Assembly (NCBI GenBank): GCA_016777005.1
Contig: JADHSF010000002.1
Span: 1 to 64,000, forward strand
From: SAR86 cluster bacterium
GTDB taxonomy: Bacteria; Pseudomonadota; Gammaproteobacteria; Magnimaribacterales; Magnimaribacteraceae
Reading direction: 5' to 3'
Length of the DNA stretch: 64,000 bases
This document shows positions 29,923 through 39,602 of this stretch, in pieces. Position 1 is the first letter of the stretch. Every line of letters starts with the position of its first letter. The notes beneath the pieces are model-generated. The model was not told where the DNA came from and did not search any database. It worked only from the letters and a program-made list of their open reading frames with translations. Both the position numbers and the translations under genes were made by a program.

Positions 29923-31089
29923 TTATTCTCCAAAATAATATATAAATTCTATCCTTAGAAAGTCATCTTCTTTAAAAGATTGAAAAATCTTCCTTTCTCC
30001 GTTGTCCTCGTTTATATCGTCAAAGTAAACCCCTTCTATAGACACTAAACAACAGTTCCCTAATCTCCTAGTTGCTTCTAGAAGAAATCCTATCTCCTCT
30101 GATCTCTCGTTATAGGTTAGACCTGATAAAATTTGAGTATCAGAAATATCATTCAAAGTAAGTCTAGTTCCTAAAACGGTAGGTGAACTGACTAGTCTAT
30201 CGTCATGATTAGCTTCAATAATCCATCCGAGATCTAATCTTGTATGAAGAATTCCGACTTGGGTGTATTCAAAGCCATATGTAGCAGCCGTAAACCGATC
30301 GCCCTGTCCAGAGCGAGAAATAAATTCGCCTTTGAGCGCTAAACTTCCGAAGAAGTACTGCATTTCTAATCCAGATTGATCAATGACTTCGTAAAGAGGA
30401 GAGAGTTTATTAAGTTTCTTTTCTGACGCTATATACCTCGGTTCTCTTGTGGTACCTGAAAAATGTGACAATGCTACTTCAAAATTATCATAGTAATTAC
30501 TCCATCTAATGGCGAAATCGACTCTTTTATTTTTTGCCGAGGAAATATACAAAGGATTGTCAGTATCAGTAATGATACCAAACCTTAGTCTTCCGTCTTG
30601 ACCTGCAAAAGTCCTTTCTCTGAAACCAATAAGCGTATAAATATCAAGAAGACCCCAGTCACTTTCATATGAAAATTTTATCATCGGCTGACCAAGCTTA
30701 TCTTCACCATCGAAGCTTTCTGAAGTATCAGTTTGATTAATAATATCTACTCTATGAGTCGTTTCCGTAACACCCCAAAACTCCTTACTTATTCCAAACT
30801 TAATTTCTTTATCTTCAAATATTTCTAGTAAATATAATTCTTGGATATCAAATAAATTTCTTTCTGCATCTTTGTTGTCCTTCCTAAATTTCGGTTTTAT
30901 ATGAATTATTCTTTCGCCTTCTTCAATAAATAGTTCTGGAGATAAGGTGAAGGAGGTGTGGCTTTTGTCTTGACCTTGTGTTGCCTCATTAAAGAAATAT
31001 CTGTTGTCTATAGAATATTCTCCAATTACCTCACCAGGTAAAACCGTGCTGAAGAAGACCGTAATGGTAAGAATTCTCCAGACAGTCAT
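29923..31089 (-). CDS. Predicted outer-membrane beta-barrel-like protein in the exporter operon
   Basis: Signal peptide and alternating amphipathic strands, ends in aromatic FIYYFGE; sits between MMPL and LolA-like genes. Confidence 0.6.
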   Translation of the reverse strand: MTVWRILTITVFFSTVLPGEVIGEYSIDNRYFFNEATQGQDKSHTSFTLSPELFIEEGERIIHIKPKFRKDNKDAERNLFDIQELYLLEIFEDKEIKFGISKEFWGVTETTHRVDIINQTDTSESFDGEDKLGQPMIKFSYESDWGLLDIYTLIGFRERTFAGQDGRLRFGIITDTDNPLYISSAKNKRVDFAIRWSNYYDNFEVALSHFSGTTREPRYIASEKKLNKLSPLYEVIDQSGLEMQYFFGSLALKGEFISRSGQGDRFTAATYGFEYTQVGILHTRLDLGWIIEANHDDRLVSSPTVLGTRLTLNDISDTQILSGLTYNERSEEIGFLLEATRRLGNCCLVSIEGVYFDDINEDNGERKIFQSFKEDDFLRIEFIYYFGE

Positions 31090-31890
31090 TTACCTAGATC
31101 TTCTTAAACTATTTTGTGAGAAGTCTTTATCTGTGAAACCTGTATTAAGTTTTACATCCTCAAACATCAATATAGAACTCTTTTCGTTCTGATGATTGAT
31201 CATTTTTATCATGTGGGGCTGCCAATAAGAATCTTTGTAGAGCCTGTAATCTTCAAACGTTTGGGTTTTTAGGTGGAAAGACTTTCTATCGTAGTGATAT
31301 ATTTTCTGAACTAGGTAGTTTTCCTTATCAATCCAAACCAGCTGCTTTGTATAGCCAGAGTAGGGGTCAAGAGGGCGTCTTTCAATAACGAAGCATATTA
31401 AATCTTTGCATACTTCTTCTCCGATGAATGTATATTCATATTTTTCTACTTCTTGAAATGAAAAATCTTCAAAAGAAAATTCACTTCCCAAGAAAGGACC
31501 TGATTTATTCTTAGATGCAATCCTTTTCACTCTCTTCAAAGCAGGTAGATATAGCCATTGATCATCCGATTCAACCTTATGAGCATAGGATAATATCGCA
31601 ACACCCTTTACATCTCTTGGACTCTCGAAAACAGCTATTGACTTATCTCCATCTTCTGGGACTTCTAGTCTTTTAAAGGAGAGCTTTCTTTCAACGACAT
31701 CACCTTTTCTGTTAATCAATTGCATTGTCATGGAAGATGAGCTGTCACCATATCCATCATTATTTTTATCACTGAGTTTGGCGATTTCTAGTCCCTTATT
31801 TGCTGAAATTCCTCCAGAGAGGATTAATGTCATTGCAAGGATGAATAGGGCTATCGGTCTTTTAAAAAAGAAATAATTTGATCGACTCAT
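31090..31890 (-). CDS. Outer membrane lipoprotein-sorting (LolA-like) protein
   Basis: Signal peptide; SDDQWLYLPALKRVKRIASKNKSGPFLGSEFSFEDFS motif typical of the LolA-like family paired with RND exporters. Confidence 0.85.
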   Translation of the reverse strand: MSRSNYFFFKRPIALFILAMTLILSGGISANKGLEIAKLSDKNNDGYGDSSSSMTMQLINRKGDVVERKLSFKRLEVPEDGDKSIAVFESPRDVKGVAILSYAHKVESDDQWLYLPALKRVKRIASKNKSGPFLGSEFSFEDFSFQEVEKYEYTFIGEEVCKDLICFVIERRPLDPYSGYTKQLVWIDKENYLVQKIYHYDRKSFHLKTQTFEDYRLYKDSYWQPHMIKMINHQNEKSSILMFEDVKLNTGFTDKDFSQNSLRRSR

Positions 31891-32546
31891 AATAAAACTC
31901 CTCCATGTATATTTTTAACTATTTTTTTTGATTCTTGGCTTAGATGAGGTTCTAATACCCTTATTAATAAACCCATACCTCTTTGAATTAAGAAACTTTC
32001 ATCTTTGTCTGGGTACTTTCTTGAAGAGAGAGAAAACCAATTATCAGCCACAAGGAAAATGATTTCGCTCAAGTCCTCAAGTTCATTGTCTTTGAAATTA
32101 AAGATACCTATATCCCTACCCAGTAGAGCTTCCTCTTTGATCTTGTTGAATCTGATTTGATTTAAATTATTTAACTTATCGGCTAATGACTGATCACTAG
32201 AAAAATAGTTAATAAGATTATCTCTAAATAAGTATCTGAAATCCCAATTGAAATAATATTGAGAAAATAGTTGTTTGATTAATACCTCTAAATCAATTTT
32301 ATTTACTATTTCTAGTTCAAGATCAAAATTGGCTGTAAAGAGTTCGATATGAGACTCAACCAAACTCTTTTTAGATTTAAAGTGATACCAAAGCGTTCCT
32401 TCACTGACTTTAGCAGAAGAAGCTAAAAGGGAGGTCGTTACTCCAACAAAACCTTTCCTGTTAAAAAGCTCAAGACTGCCTTTAAGTAACTTGTCTTTTG
32501 TGCTGCCTGAAAACAAGGCATTAGTTCTAGTGGATAAATTTATCAT
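31887..32546 (-). CDS. TetR/AcrR family transcriptional regulator
   Basis: N-terminal HTH: LLKGSLELFNRKGFVGVTTSLLASSAKVSEGTLWYHFKSKKSLVESHIELF. Confidence 0.9.
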   Translation of the reverse strand: MINLSTRTNALFSGSTKDKLLKGSLELFNRKGFVGVTTSLLASSAKVSEGTLWYHFKSKKSLVESHIELFTANFDLELEIVNKIDLEVLIKQLFSQYYFNWDFRYLFRDNLINYFSSDQSLADKLNNLNQIRFNKIKEEALLGRDIGIFNFKDNELEDLSEIIFLVADNWFSLSSRKYPDKDESFLIQRGMGLLIRVLEPHLSQESKKIVKNIHGGVLL

Positions 32547-32547
32547 T

Positions 32548-32584
32548 TAGGGTAATTACCCTATATATTAGGGTAATTACCCTA
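32548..32584. promoter_or_regulatory. Duplicated palindromic operator, TAGGGTAATTACCCTA-TATAT-TAGGGTAATTACCCTA
   Basis: Two identical perfect 16-bp palindromes (32548-32563, 32569-32584), 21-bp centre spacing, immediately upstream of the tetR start codon. Confidence 0.9.
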
Positions 32585-32626
32585 ATATATCAAATAAGAT
32601 AGATTTAAAGTTAAACAAAATAGTTC

Positions 32627-33508
32627 TTAATCTAGATAGCTTTTTTGAATACTAGAGAAATCAAGATTTTCAAACCCTTGATTATTTAGCTCTTGATATA
32701 GCTCTTTGGCTAGTTTTCCTAAAGGAGTATTAGACTCAGATTGAGTGGCTAGCTCTTCAGCAAGATTTAAATCTTTCAACATCAAGGAGTTCAAGAACCC
32801 TCCTGAATAATTGTTACTTGCAGGAACTTCATCCATGACTCCGGGGAAGGGATTATATTTTTCAAGAGACCAGTTTCCACCTGAACTGTTCTTCATTATT
32901 TCCGACAGAATTGCAGGGTCCATTCCATTATTAACCCCCATAGCGATTGTCTCAGCTGTTCCACACATATGGATTGCTAGAAGCATATTATTACAAAGTT
33001 TAGCTACTTGACCTGATCCTGATGGGCCCGCATAAAAGGTTTTATCACCCATAATTTCAAAAAGAGGAGTTGCTTTCTTAAGGTGTTCATCATTTCCTCC
33101 TACTATGAAAGTGAGAGTTCCAAGTTCTGCACCTTTGACGCCCCCAGACACTGGAGCATCTAACATAGCGATATCCATCTTGGCTGCTTCTTTCGAAACC
33201 TTTTTTGTAACTTGAGGGCTAATTGTGGAAGACTCTATAACAATTATGTCTTTGTTAATTTCTCCTAGTAAATTTTCCTTTAAGAAAATATTTTCTACTG
33301 CCATGTCGTTTGGCAACATTGTGATAAGCGCGTCTATATTCTCTAGAACTTCTGAGGCTGTATTTTTGGTTTTCATCCCTAATTCATCTGCTTTTAGCAT
33401 TGCATACACAGATAAATCGAAGGCATTAATTTCAATACCGGCCTTTAAGATATTACTGGCCATAGGTAAGCCCATATTGCCTAAACCTATAAATCCAACT
33501 CTTTTCAT
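32627..33508 (-). CDS. mmsB: 3-hydroxyisobutyrate dehydrogenase
   Basis: VGFIGLGNMGLPMASNILKAG, DAPVSGGVKGAELGTLTFIVGG, GQVAKLCNNMLL. Confidence 0.93.
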   Translation of the reverse strand: MKRVGFIGLGNMGLPMASNILKAGIEINAFDLSVYAMLKADELGMKTKNTASEVLENIDALITMLPNDMAVENIFLKENLLGEINKDIIVIESSTISPQVTKKVSKEAAKMDIAMLDAPVSGGVKGAELGTLTFIVGGNDEHLKKATPLFEIMGDKTFYAGPSGSGQVAKLCNNMLLAIHMCGTAETIAMGVNNGMDPAILSEIMKNSSGGNWSLEKYNPFPGVMDEVPASNNYSGGFLNSLMLKDLNLAEELATQSESNTPLGKLAKELYQELNNQGFENLDFSSIQKSYLD

Positions 33509-33509
33509 T

Positions 33510-34622
33510 TTAAAGATCCTCCAAAGGATTTTGTCTCCAGGCTAGCTCTGTATGCTTGTCTATCCACTCTTTTGATACTTTTGAAATAGACCCATACTTC
33601 CACTTTGGTTTATTGTCTTTATCAATTATTAATGCCCTTATACCTTCCTTGAAATCTCCAATTCTAGTAACTTGTGTAGCTAAATTCAGTTCAAACTGAA
33701 ATACCTCTTTTAGGCTAAGGTTAGGAGAATTTAAACACTGAAGCCAAATTAAATGTGCGGACATTGGGCTTCCTCTTTTAAGTGACTCTTTTCCTTTTTC
33801 ATACCACTCATCTGCAGATGCATTATTCATAATATTCTCAAAAACATCTAAAAGGTTATCCTCACGAGTCATAGACTGTATTGTCTTCAGTTCCTCTTTC
33901 ACTTTACTAGCAGAGAAGTTCGCCACTTTTTCTGAATATTGATTATTTTTGATTAAAGAGTCTAAAAGAATTAAGTTCTTGTCAGCTTCATCTTGCCAGG
34001 TTATGTCTTGAATATCTAAAAGAAAATTATCTATATCTTTAGAGCTTAATGAACCATCTATTAAATTGCAGAAACTCATATCAGCAGAATTAAGTTGGGT
34101 TGCTGTTAGCATAATATAAATACCAAGACCTTCCGGTAGGTCTTTTATTAAAGACGTAAAGCCAACATCAGGAAACAAACCAACACCAATTTCTGGCATA
34201 GCAAACTTTGTTCTTTCAGTTGCAATCTTATAAGAACTACTAAACATCAAACCAGCCCCACCTCCCATTACAATTCCATCTAATAAGGAGACTATAGGTT
34301 TAGAAAAATTATGGAGTTTATAGTCCAATCTATATTCTGATTCAAAAAATGATTCTGCAAAAACAGGACCTTCTGGCGAGCACATTGATTCATATAGCGC
34401 CCTTATGTCACCGCCAGCACAAAATGCTTTTTCACCTGCACCACTTAATAAGACCATTTTAATTTGTGGATCAACTTCCCAATCATCTAATAGATTAGAG
34501 ATCTTGTTAACCATATTCATGGTTAACGAATTTAATGTTTCGGGAGAATTGAGTGTTATGTGACCAACTTTAGTGTCATGTTGACACTCTAATATCTCTA
34601 CTAATAACTCTTCATTAGGCAT
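33510..34622 (-). CDS. 3-hydroxyisobutyryl-CoA hydrolase (enoyl-CoA hydratase/isomerase family)
   Basis: GAGEKAFCAGGDIRALYESM, VSLLDGIVMGGGAGLMFSSSYKIATERTKFAMPEIGVGLFPDVGFTS. Confidence 0.92.
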   Translation of the reverse strand: MPNEELLVEILECQHDTKVGHITLNSPETLNSLTMNMVNKISNLLDDWEVDPQIKMVLLSGAGEKAFCAGGDIRALYESMCSPEGPVFAESFFESEYRLDYKLHNFSKPIVSLLDGIVMGGGAGLMFSSSYKIATERTKFAMPEIGVGLFPDVGFTSLIKDLPEGLGIYIMLTATQLNSADMSFCNLIDGSLSSKDIDNFLLDIQDITWQDEADKNLILLDSLIKNNQYSEKVANFSASKVKEELKTIQSMTREDNLLDVFENIMNNASADEWYEKGKESLKRGSPMSAHLIWLQCLNSPNLSLKEVFQFELNLATQVTRIGDFKEGIRALIIDKDNKPKWKYGSISKVSKEWIDKHTELAWRQNPLEDL

Positions 34623-35385
34623 TTTGCCAATTGGGTTTTCTTTTATCCAAGAAGGCTTCTACGCCTTCTTTTTGATCTTTTGTGTCAAATAAATTTACGA
34701 AAGGTTCCAGTTCTTCTTTATAAGGTTCCTTAGAGAGACGAGCTTTGTGAATTAACTCTTTGCATTGTGCAATACTACTAGGGCTTTGATTTGCAACTGA
34801 AGTAGCCATCAACATGGCTGTTTCTAAGGCCTTTCCATCTTCCACTTTTTCTTCAATTAAACCAATTCTAACCGCTTGATCGGCTTTGATTTGTTCCCCA
34901 GTTAAGATAATTCTTTTTGCCCAACCTTCTCCCACTAACCTAGGCAAAACTTGTGTACCTCCACCACATGGTAATAAACCAACTTTAGGTTCAGGTAGAG
35001 CAAGTAAGGCCTTTTCTTCAGCTACTCTTATATCACAGGCCAGTGCACACTCAAGTCCTCCTCCCATAGCAAATCCATTTATAGCAGCTATAGAGACACC
35101 TCTGAATTTACTTAGAGCACCAAAAGCTTTTGAAAAAGCATTACTCATTTCTTTTGCTGCTTCTTTTCCGCCTTCATGGAAAACTTTGAGGTCAGCACCG
35201 GCAGAAAAGAATTTTTCTCCTTGCCCAGTGATAACTAAAGCAAAGATTTGATCATCCTGATTAAGCAGTTTAATTATTTCTTCTAATCCTGAAAGACTCT
35301 CAAGATCCCATGTATTTGCACTAGGATTATTTAGTGTAATCTTGGCGGTATTATCTATTTTTTCGAGTATTAATTTATCAGTCAT
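34615..35385 (-). CDS. Enoyl-CoA hydratase
   Basis: GEKFFSAGADLKVFHEG, IAAINGFAMGGGLECALACDIRVA, PEPKVGLLPCGGGTQVLPRLVG. Confidence 0.93.
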   Translation of the reverse strand: MTDKLILEKIDNTAKITLNNPSANTWDLESLSGLEEIIKLLNQDDQIFALVITGQGEKFFSAGADLKVFHEGGKEAAKEMSNAFSKAFGALSKFRGVSIAAINGFAMGGGLECALACDIRVAEEKALLALPEPKVGLLPCGGGTQVLPRLVGEGWAKRIILTGEQIKADQAVRIGLIEEKVEDGKALETAMLMATSVANQSPSSIAQCKELIHKARLSKEPYKEELEPFVNLFDTKDQKEGVEAFLDKRKPNWQNA

Positions 35386-35389
35386 AATC

Positions 35390-36550
35390 TTATTGAATTA
35401 TTGAGGCAGCATCTTCCATTATCATTCTTCGGCCAATTATCATTTTCATAATTTCATTAGTTCCCTCTAGGATCTGATGAACTCTTACATCTCTTACATG
35501 TCTTTCAAGAGGATATTCTTGTATATATCCGTATCCCCCAAAAATTTGTAAGGCTTCATTGCAAACATTAAAACCAACATCAGTTGCAAATCTTTTAGCC
35601 ATTGCGGAGTAGGTTGTTGCTTCCATATCCCCTTTATCGATTTTATAAGCTGCTAAACGAGTCATAGTTCTAGCCGCAACAAGGTCAGTGACCATATCAG
35701 CTATCTTGAACTGCATAGCCTGAAATTCAGATATTTTCTTTCCGAATTGTTCTCTTTCATTCATATAATTCTGTGCCTCTTCTAAAGCAGATTGTGCTGT
35801 GCCAATTGAGCAAGTAGCAATATTTATTCTGCCTCCATCAAGGCCTTGCATGGCAATTTTAAAGCCATTACCTTCTTCACCAATTAAATTATCTTTAGAA
35901 ATTTTTACATCAGTAAGAGACACTAATCTGGTTGGTTGATTTTTCCATCCCATCTTAGGTTCATTTTTTCCATATTCGATGCCAGGTAAGTCGGCTGGAA
36001 CTAGAAAGCAGGAAATACCCTTGGAACCAGTCTCACCTGTCCTAGCCATTAAAATGAGACAGTCAGTAGCGCCTGATCCTGATATGAACGCTTTTGATCC
36101 ATTCAAAATAAAGTCACCCCCAACCTTTTTTGCTGTAGTCCTTAAAGAAGCGGCATCAGAACCTGACCCTGGCTCAGTTAAGCAATAAGACGCAAGTTTT
36201 TCGCCTGTACTAAGTTGCGGAAACCATTCATTTTTGAGTTTTTCTGAAGCAAATCTACTTACCATCCAAATAGCCATGTTATGAATTGTCATAAAAGCAG
36301 TTGTACTTGTGCATCCTTGTGCTAACTGTTCAAAGACAATTGAAGCATCTAGTCTGCCTAATCCCATTCCACCTAAATCTGTATCTACATAAAGCGATAG
36401 AAAGCCAAGTTCACCAGCCTTGTTTAAAGTTTCTTTAGGGAAGAGGGCTTCTTTGTCCCACATTGCAGCAAAAGGCTTTAGCTCTTTATCTGAGAAATTC
36501 TTTGCCAAGTCCCTATAATTCTTTTGATCAGACGTTAAATCAAAATCCAT
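35390..36550 (-). CDS. Acyl-CoA dehydrogenase, probable isobutyryl-CoA dehydrogenase
   Basis: YCLTEPGSGSDAASLRTTA, EALQIFGGYGYIQEYPLERHVRDVRVHQILEGTNEIMKMIIGR; context in valine operon. Confidence 0.93.
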   Translation of the reverse strand: MDFDLTSDQKNYRDLAKNFSDKELKPFAAMWDKEALFPKETLNKAGELGFLSLYVDTDLGGMGLGRLDASIVFEQLAQGCTSTTAFMTIHNMAIWMVSRFASEKLKNEWFPQLSTGEKLASYCLTEPGSGSDAASLRTTAKKVGGDFILNGSKAFISGSGATDCLILMARTGETGSKGISCFLVPADLPGIEYGKNEPKMGWKNQPTRLVSLTDVKISKDNLIGEEGNGFKIAMQGLDGGRINIATCSIGTAQSALEEAQNYMNEREQFGKKISEFQAMQFKIADMVTDLVAARTMTRLAAYKIDKGDMEATTYSAMAKRFATDVGFNVCNEALQIFGGYGYIQEYPLERHVRDVRVHQILEGTNEIMKMIIGRRMIMEDAASIIQ

Positions 36551-36553
36551 GCA

Positions 36554-38044
36554 CTACTCCAAATTTATGGTTAAGTTTTTAGAACTTTCTTCGTCTTCTT
36601 CAAACCATCGCTCAGTTACAGTCTTTGTTTCTGTATAAAACCTTACAGCTTGTTTACCATATGCATGAAGATCTCCATAGAAAGATTGTTTCCAACCTGT
36701 GAATGAAAAGAAGGGTAGAGGAACTGGAATCGGTACATTAATACCAACTTGACCTACTTCAATTTCATGTCTGAATTTTCTTGCAGACCTACCAGATGCT
36801 GTAAATATAGATGTTCCATTTCCAAATGGATTCTTATTAATCAATTTAATTGCCTCTTCAAGAGTATCAACCTCAATACAAAGTAAAACAGGTCCAAATA
36901 TTTCAGTTTTGTATATTTCTGAATCAGTTTTAACTTTTGAAAAAAGAGTAGCGCCAATCCAATTTCCATTTGGGTATCCTTCTACTTCACATAAACTTCC
37001 ATCTATTAAACAATCAGCCTCGCCTTTTCCTCTTTCTATTAAACCAATAATCTTTTCTTTAGCTTGAGGGCTTATAACAGGACCAAAACCGGACTCCTCT
37101 AAATCCCAAGGACCAGGCTTTACAACTTCCATCTCATTCTTGAGATCATTTATCCATTCTTTTGAAGAGCCAACAAATACTGCAACACTAATCGCCATGC
37201 ATCTTTGACCTGCTGCTCCAACCGAAGAACCAACTAAACTATCGATAGTTTTATTCTTATTTGCATCTGGCATTACAACCATATGATTCTTCGCTCCTGC
37301 AAAAGATTGGACTCTTTTAAGATGTTCTGTCCCAGTTTTATAAATGTATTGCCCTACAGGCACTGATCCAACAAATGAGATAGCTCTTATTTCAGGATGC
37401 TTTATAAGCCTATCTACTTGCTCTTTTCCTCCATGTATAACCTGTAAAAGATTTGCTGGTGCGCCTGCTTGCATGAATAATTCAGCAAGTTTGTTTGCTG
37501 TCATGGGATCTTGCTCTGAGGGCTTTAGGATAAATGTATTACCGCATGCAATTGCCATGGGAAACATCCACAAAGGGATCATCGCTGGAAAATTAAATGG
37601 AGTAATGCCTAGGCAAATCCCAAGCGATTGGATGTAACTATACGAATCTATTTCTCTAGCAACATTTTCAACAGTCTCTCCCATGAGCAGAGGAGTAATA
37701 TTTGCTGCTTGTTCTACCACTTCTATACCTCTCCAAACATCACCTTTAGCATCCTCAAAGGTCTTTCCGTTCTCTTCACTGAGAATTTCAGCGATCTCAT
37801 TTTGATGTGTTTTAAGAAGATCTTGATATTTCATCATCACCCTCGATCTCTCTGGAGGAGGAGTTTCTCTCCATGAAAGAAATGCTTCTCTTGCAAAAGC
37901 TATCGCTTGTTCAATCTCTTCATCAGTTGCACAAGGTGCTTCACAAAGGACTTCTTGGGTAGCAGGATTTAGAACATTAATCCAATTTTTTGTATTACTT
38001 TTAACAAATTTACCATTGATAAAAAGATTTAATTTTTCAGCCAT
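36554..38044 (-). CDS. mmsA: CoA-acylating methylmalonate-semialdehyde dehydrogenase
   Basis: [82 protein letters not shown]. Confidence 0.96.
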   Translation of the reverse strand: MAEKLNLFINGKFVKSNTKNWINVLNPATQEVLCEAPCATDEEIEQAIAFAREAFLSWRETPPPERSRVMMKYQDLLKTHQNEIAEILSEENGKTFEDAKGDVWRGIEVVEQAANITPLLMGETVENVAREIDSYSYIQSLGICLGITPFNFPAMIPLWMFPMAIACGNTFILKPSEQDPMTANKLAELFMQAGAPANLLQVIHGGKEQVDRLIKHPEIRAISFVGSVPVGQYIYKTGTEHLKRVQSFAGAKNHMVVMPDANKNKTIDSLVGSSVGAAGQRCMAISVAVFVGSSKEWINDLKNEMEVVKPGPWDLEESGFGPVISPQAKEKIIGLIERGKGEADCLIDGSLCEVEGYPNGNWIGATLFSKVKTDSEIYKTEIFGPVLLCIEVDTLEEAIKLINKNPFGNGTSIFTASGRSARKFRHEIEVGQVGINVPIPVPLPFFSFTGWKQSFYGDLHAYGKQAVRFYTETKTVTERWFEEDEESSKNLTINLE

Positions 38045-38132
38045 AAAGTATTTCTTCTTAATTTAACTCAAGTATCTTACTATCTTTCTTGAAAACTGAA
38101 ATAAATTGAATTAAATCATGGAGAGGTGAGTA

Positions 38133-39107
38133 ATGTTAAAAACTAGAATTACAGACTTATTTGGAATAGAGCATCCGGTCATTCAAGGAGGTATGCAATG
38201 GGTTGGATATGCAGAGCTAGTGTCAGCTGTATCTAATGCAGGGGCATTAGGAATTTTAACTGCTTTAACTCAACCAACCCCAGAAGATCTTGCTAAGGAG
38301 ATTGCACGAACTAGGGAGATGACAGATAAACCTTTTGGAGTCAATTTAACAGTCCTACCAACTATAAATCCGCCTCCTTATGAAGAATATGCCCAGGCTA
38401 TTGTTGGATCAGGAGTAAAGATAGTAGAAACTGCAGGCAGAAGCCCCGAGCCCTTTATGGAGCTTTTTAAAGAATACGATGTAAAAGTTATACATAAGTG
38501 CACATCTGTTAGGCATGCATTAAAAGCTCAGTCTGTAGGAGTAAGCGCAATAACAATTGATGGATTTGAGTGCGCCGGGCATCCTGGCGAAGATGATATT
38601 CCTTCTTTGGTTTTATTGCCTCAAGCTGCCGAAGCATTAGATGTTCCTGTTGCAGGTTGTGGAGGGTTTAGTGATGCTAAAAGTATGGTTGCAGCCTTAG
38701 CTTTAGGCGGAGAGGCTATTGTAATGGGCACTCGATTTATGGCCACTAAAGAGGCAGGGATCCACCAAAATGTAAAAGATAAAATGACTGAGGCTGATGA
38801 GCTGTCTACGAATTTAATGTTTAGGACGATGCACAATACCGCAAGAGTTTTTAAGAACTCTGTTTCAGATGAAGTTGTTGAAATTGAATCAACAGGATCG
38901 GCAACTTTTGAAGATGTTAAAGATCTTGTTGCCGGTCAAAGAGGAAGAGTAGTCTTTGAAGAAGGTGATTTAGAGCATGGGATATGGTCTGCAGGAATTT
39001 CAGTTGCTAGAGTGAAAGATGTTCCAACTTGCAAGGAAATGGTTTCAAGATTGGTCTCTGATGCAGAGGATATAATTGATGGTAGACTGCAGTCTATAAA
39101 AGCTTAA
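38133..39107 (+). CDS. Nitronate monooxygenase/2-nitropropane dioxygenase family flavoprotein
   Basis: IEHPVIQGGMQWVGYAELVSAVSNAGALGIL, DGFECAGHPGEDDI, VAGCGGFSDAKSMVAALALGGEAIVMGTRFMATKEA. Confidence 0.92.
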   Translation: MLKTRITDLFGIEHPVIQGGMQWVGYAELVSAVSNAGALGILTALTQPTPEDLAKEIARTREMTDKPFGVNLTVLPTINPPPYEEYAQAIVGSGVKIVETAGRSPEPFMELFKEYDVKVIHKCTSVRHALKAQSVGVSAITIDGFECAGHPGEDDIPSLVLLPQAAEALDVPVAGCGGFSDAKSMVAALALGGEAIVMGTRFMATKEAGIHQNVKDKMTEADELSTNLMFRTMHNTARVFKNSVSDEVVEIESTGSATFEDVKDLVAGQRGRVVFEEGDLEHGIWSAGISVARVKDVPTCKEMVSRLVSDAEDIIDGRLQSIKA

Positions 39108-39117
39108 GGAGGAAAAA

Positions 39118-39435
39118 TTGGAAGACATAAGAGTTTACATGGTTGTAAACCTGGAAATAGAGGATAAAGCTACTTACTTAAAATATGAAAAAGGTTTTTT
39201 CCCTATATTAAAGAAACACGGTGGCGAATTTTTAACATTTGATGATTCTTTTAGGCATCTTGAAGGGCCTGAGCCTTTAACGGGTGGACGGGTCATTATA
39301 TTCTCTTTTCCTTCAGAGGAGGCCGCGGATGGATGGTATAAAGATCCGGAATATCAAGAGTTATCAAAGTTTAGAAGAGAAGGGGCTCCCTTGAGATCTC
39401 TGAGTTTGATAAAAGGTTTACCGGCAAGAAACTAA
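39118..39435 (+). CDS. DUF1330 family protein
   Basis: VNLEIEDKATYLKYEKGFFPILKKHGGEFLTFDD...EGPEPLTGGRVIIFSFPSEEAADGWYKDPEYQEL; TTG start. Confidence 0.8.
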   Translation: MEDIRVYMVVNLEIEDKATYLKYEKGFFPILKKHGGEFLTFDDSFRHLEGPEPLTGGRVIIFSFPSEEAADGWYKDPEYQELSKFRREGAPLRSLSLIKGLPARN

Positions 39436-39436
39436 T

Positions 39437-39598
39437 TTAATCAAAAAAAGTATAGTAGATTAAGAGCACGAGCATCACATCAATAAACATCAGCATGCTG
39501 ATCGAAGTGCAACCATAGGAAATTTCTTCTTTGTGAAGGGATCTATGAATAGAGAAGGACAAATATAGAAATAAAAAAAGGAGTACCGTCTTTATCAC
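39437..39598 (-). CDS. Putative 53-aa small membrane protein (GTG start)
   Basis: Not in ORF track. Reverse strand reads VIKTVLLFLFLYLSFSIHRSLHKEEISYGCTSISMLMFIDVMLVLLIYYTFFD*; two hydrophobic segments; begins 4 nt after the hydrolase stop. Confidence 0.4.
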   Translation of the reverse strand: MIKTVLLFLFLYLSFSIHRSLHKEEISYGCTSISMLMFIDVMLVLLIYYTFFD

Positions 39599-39602
39599 TT
39601 CT

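Noticed and set aside
34573-34589. AGTGTCATGTTGACACT palindrome in the valine operon
   Set aside because: Inside a coding region encoding an ordinary protein segment (ECQHDTK); similar to the 16S leader repeat but probably chance. Mentioned only as a motif to scan.
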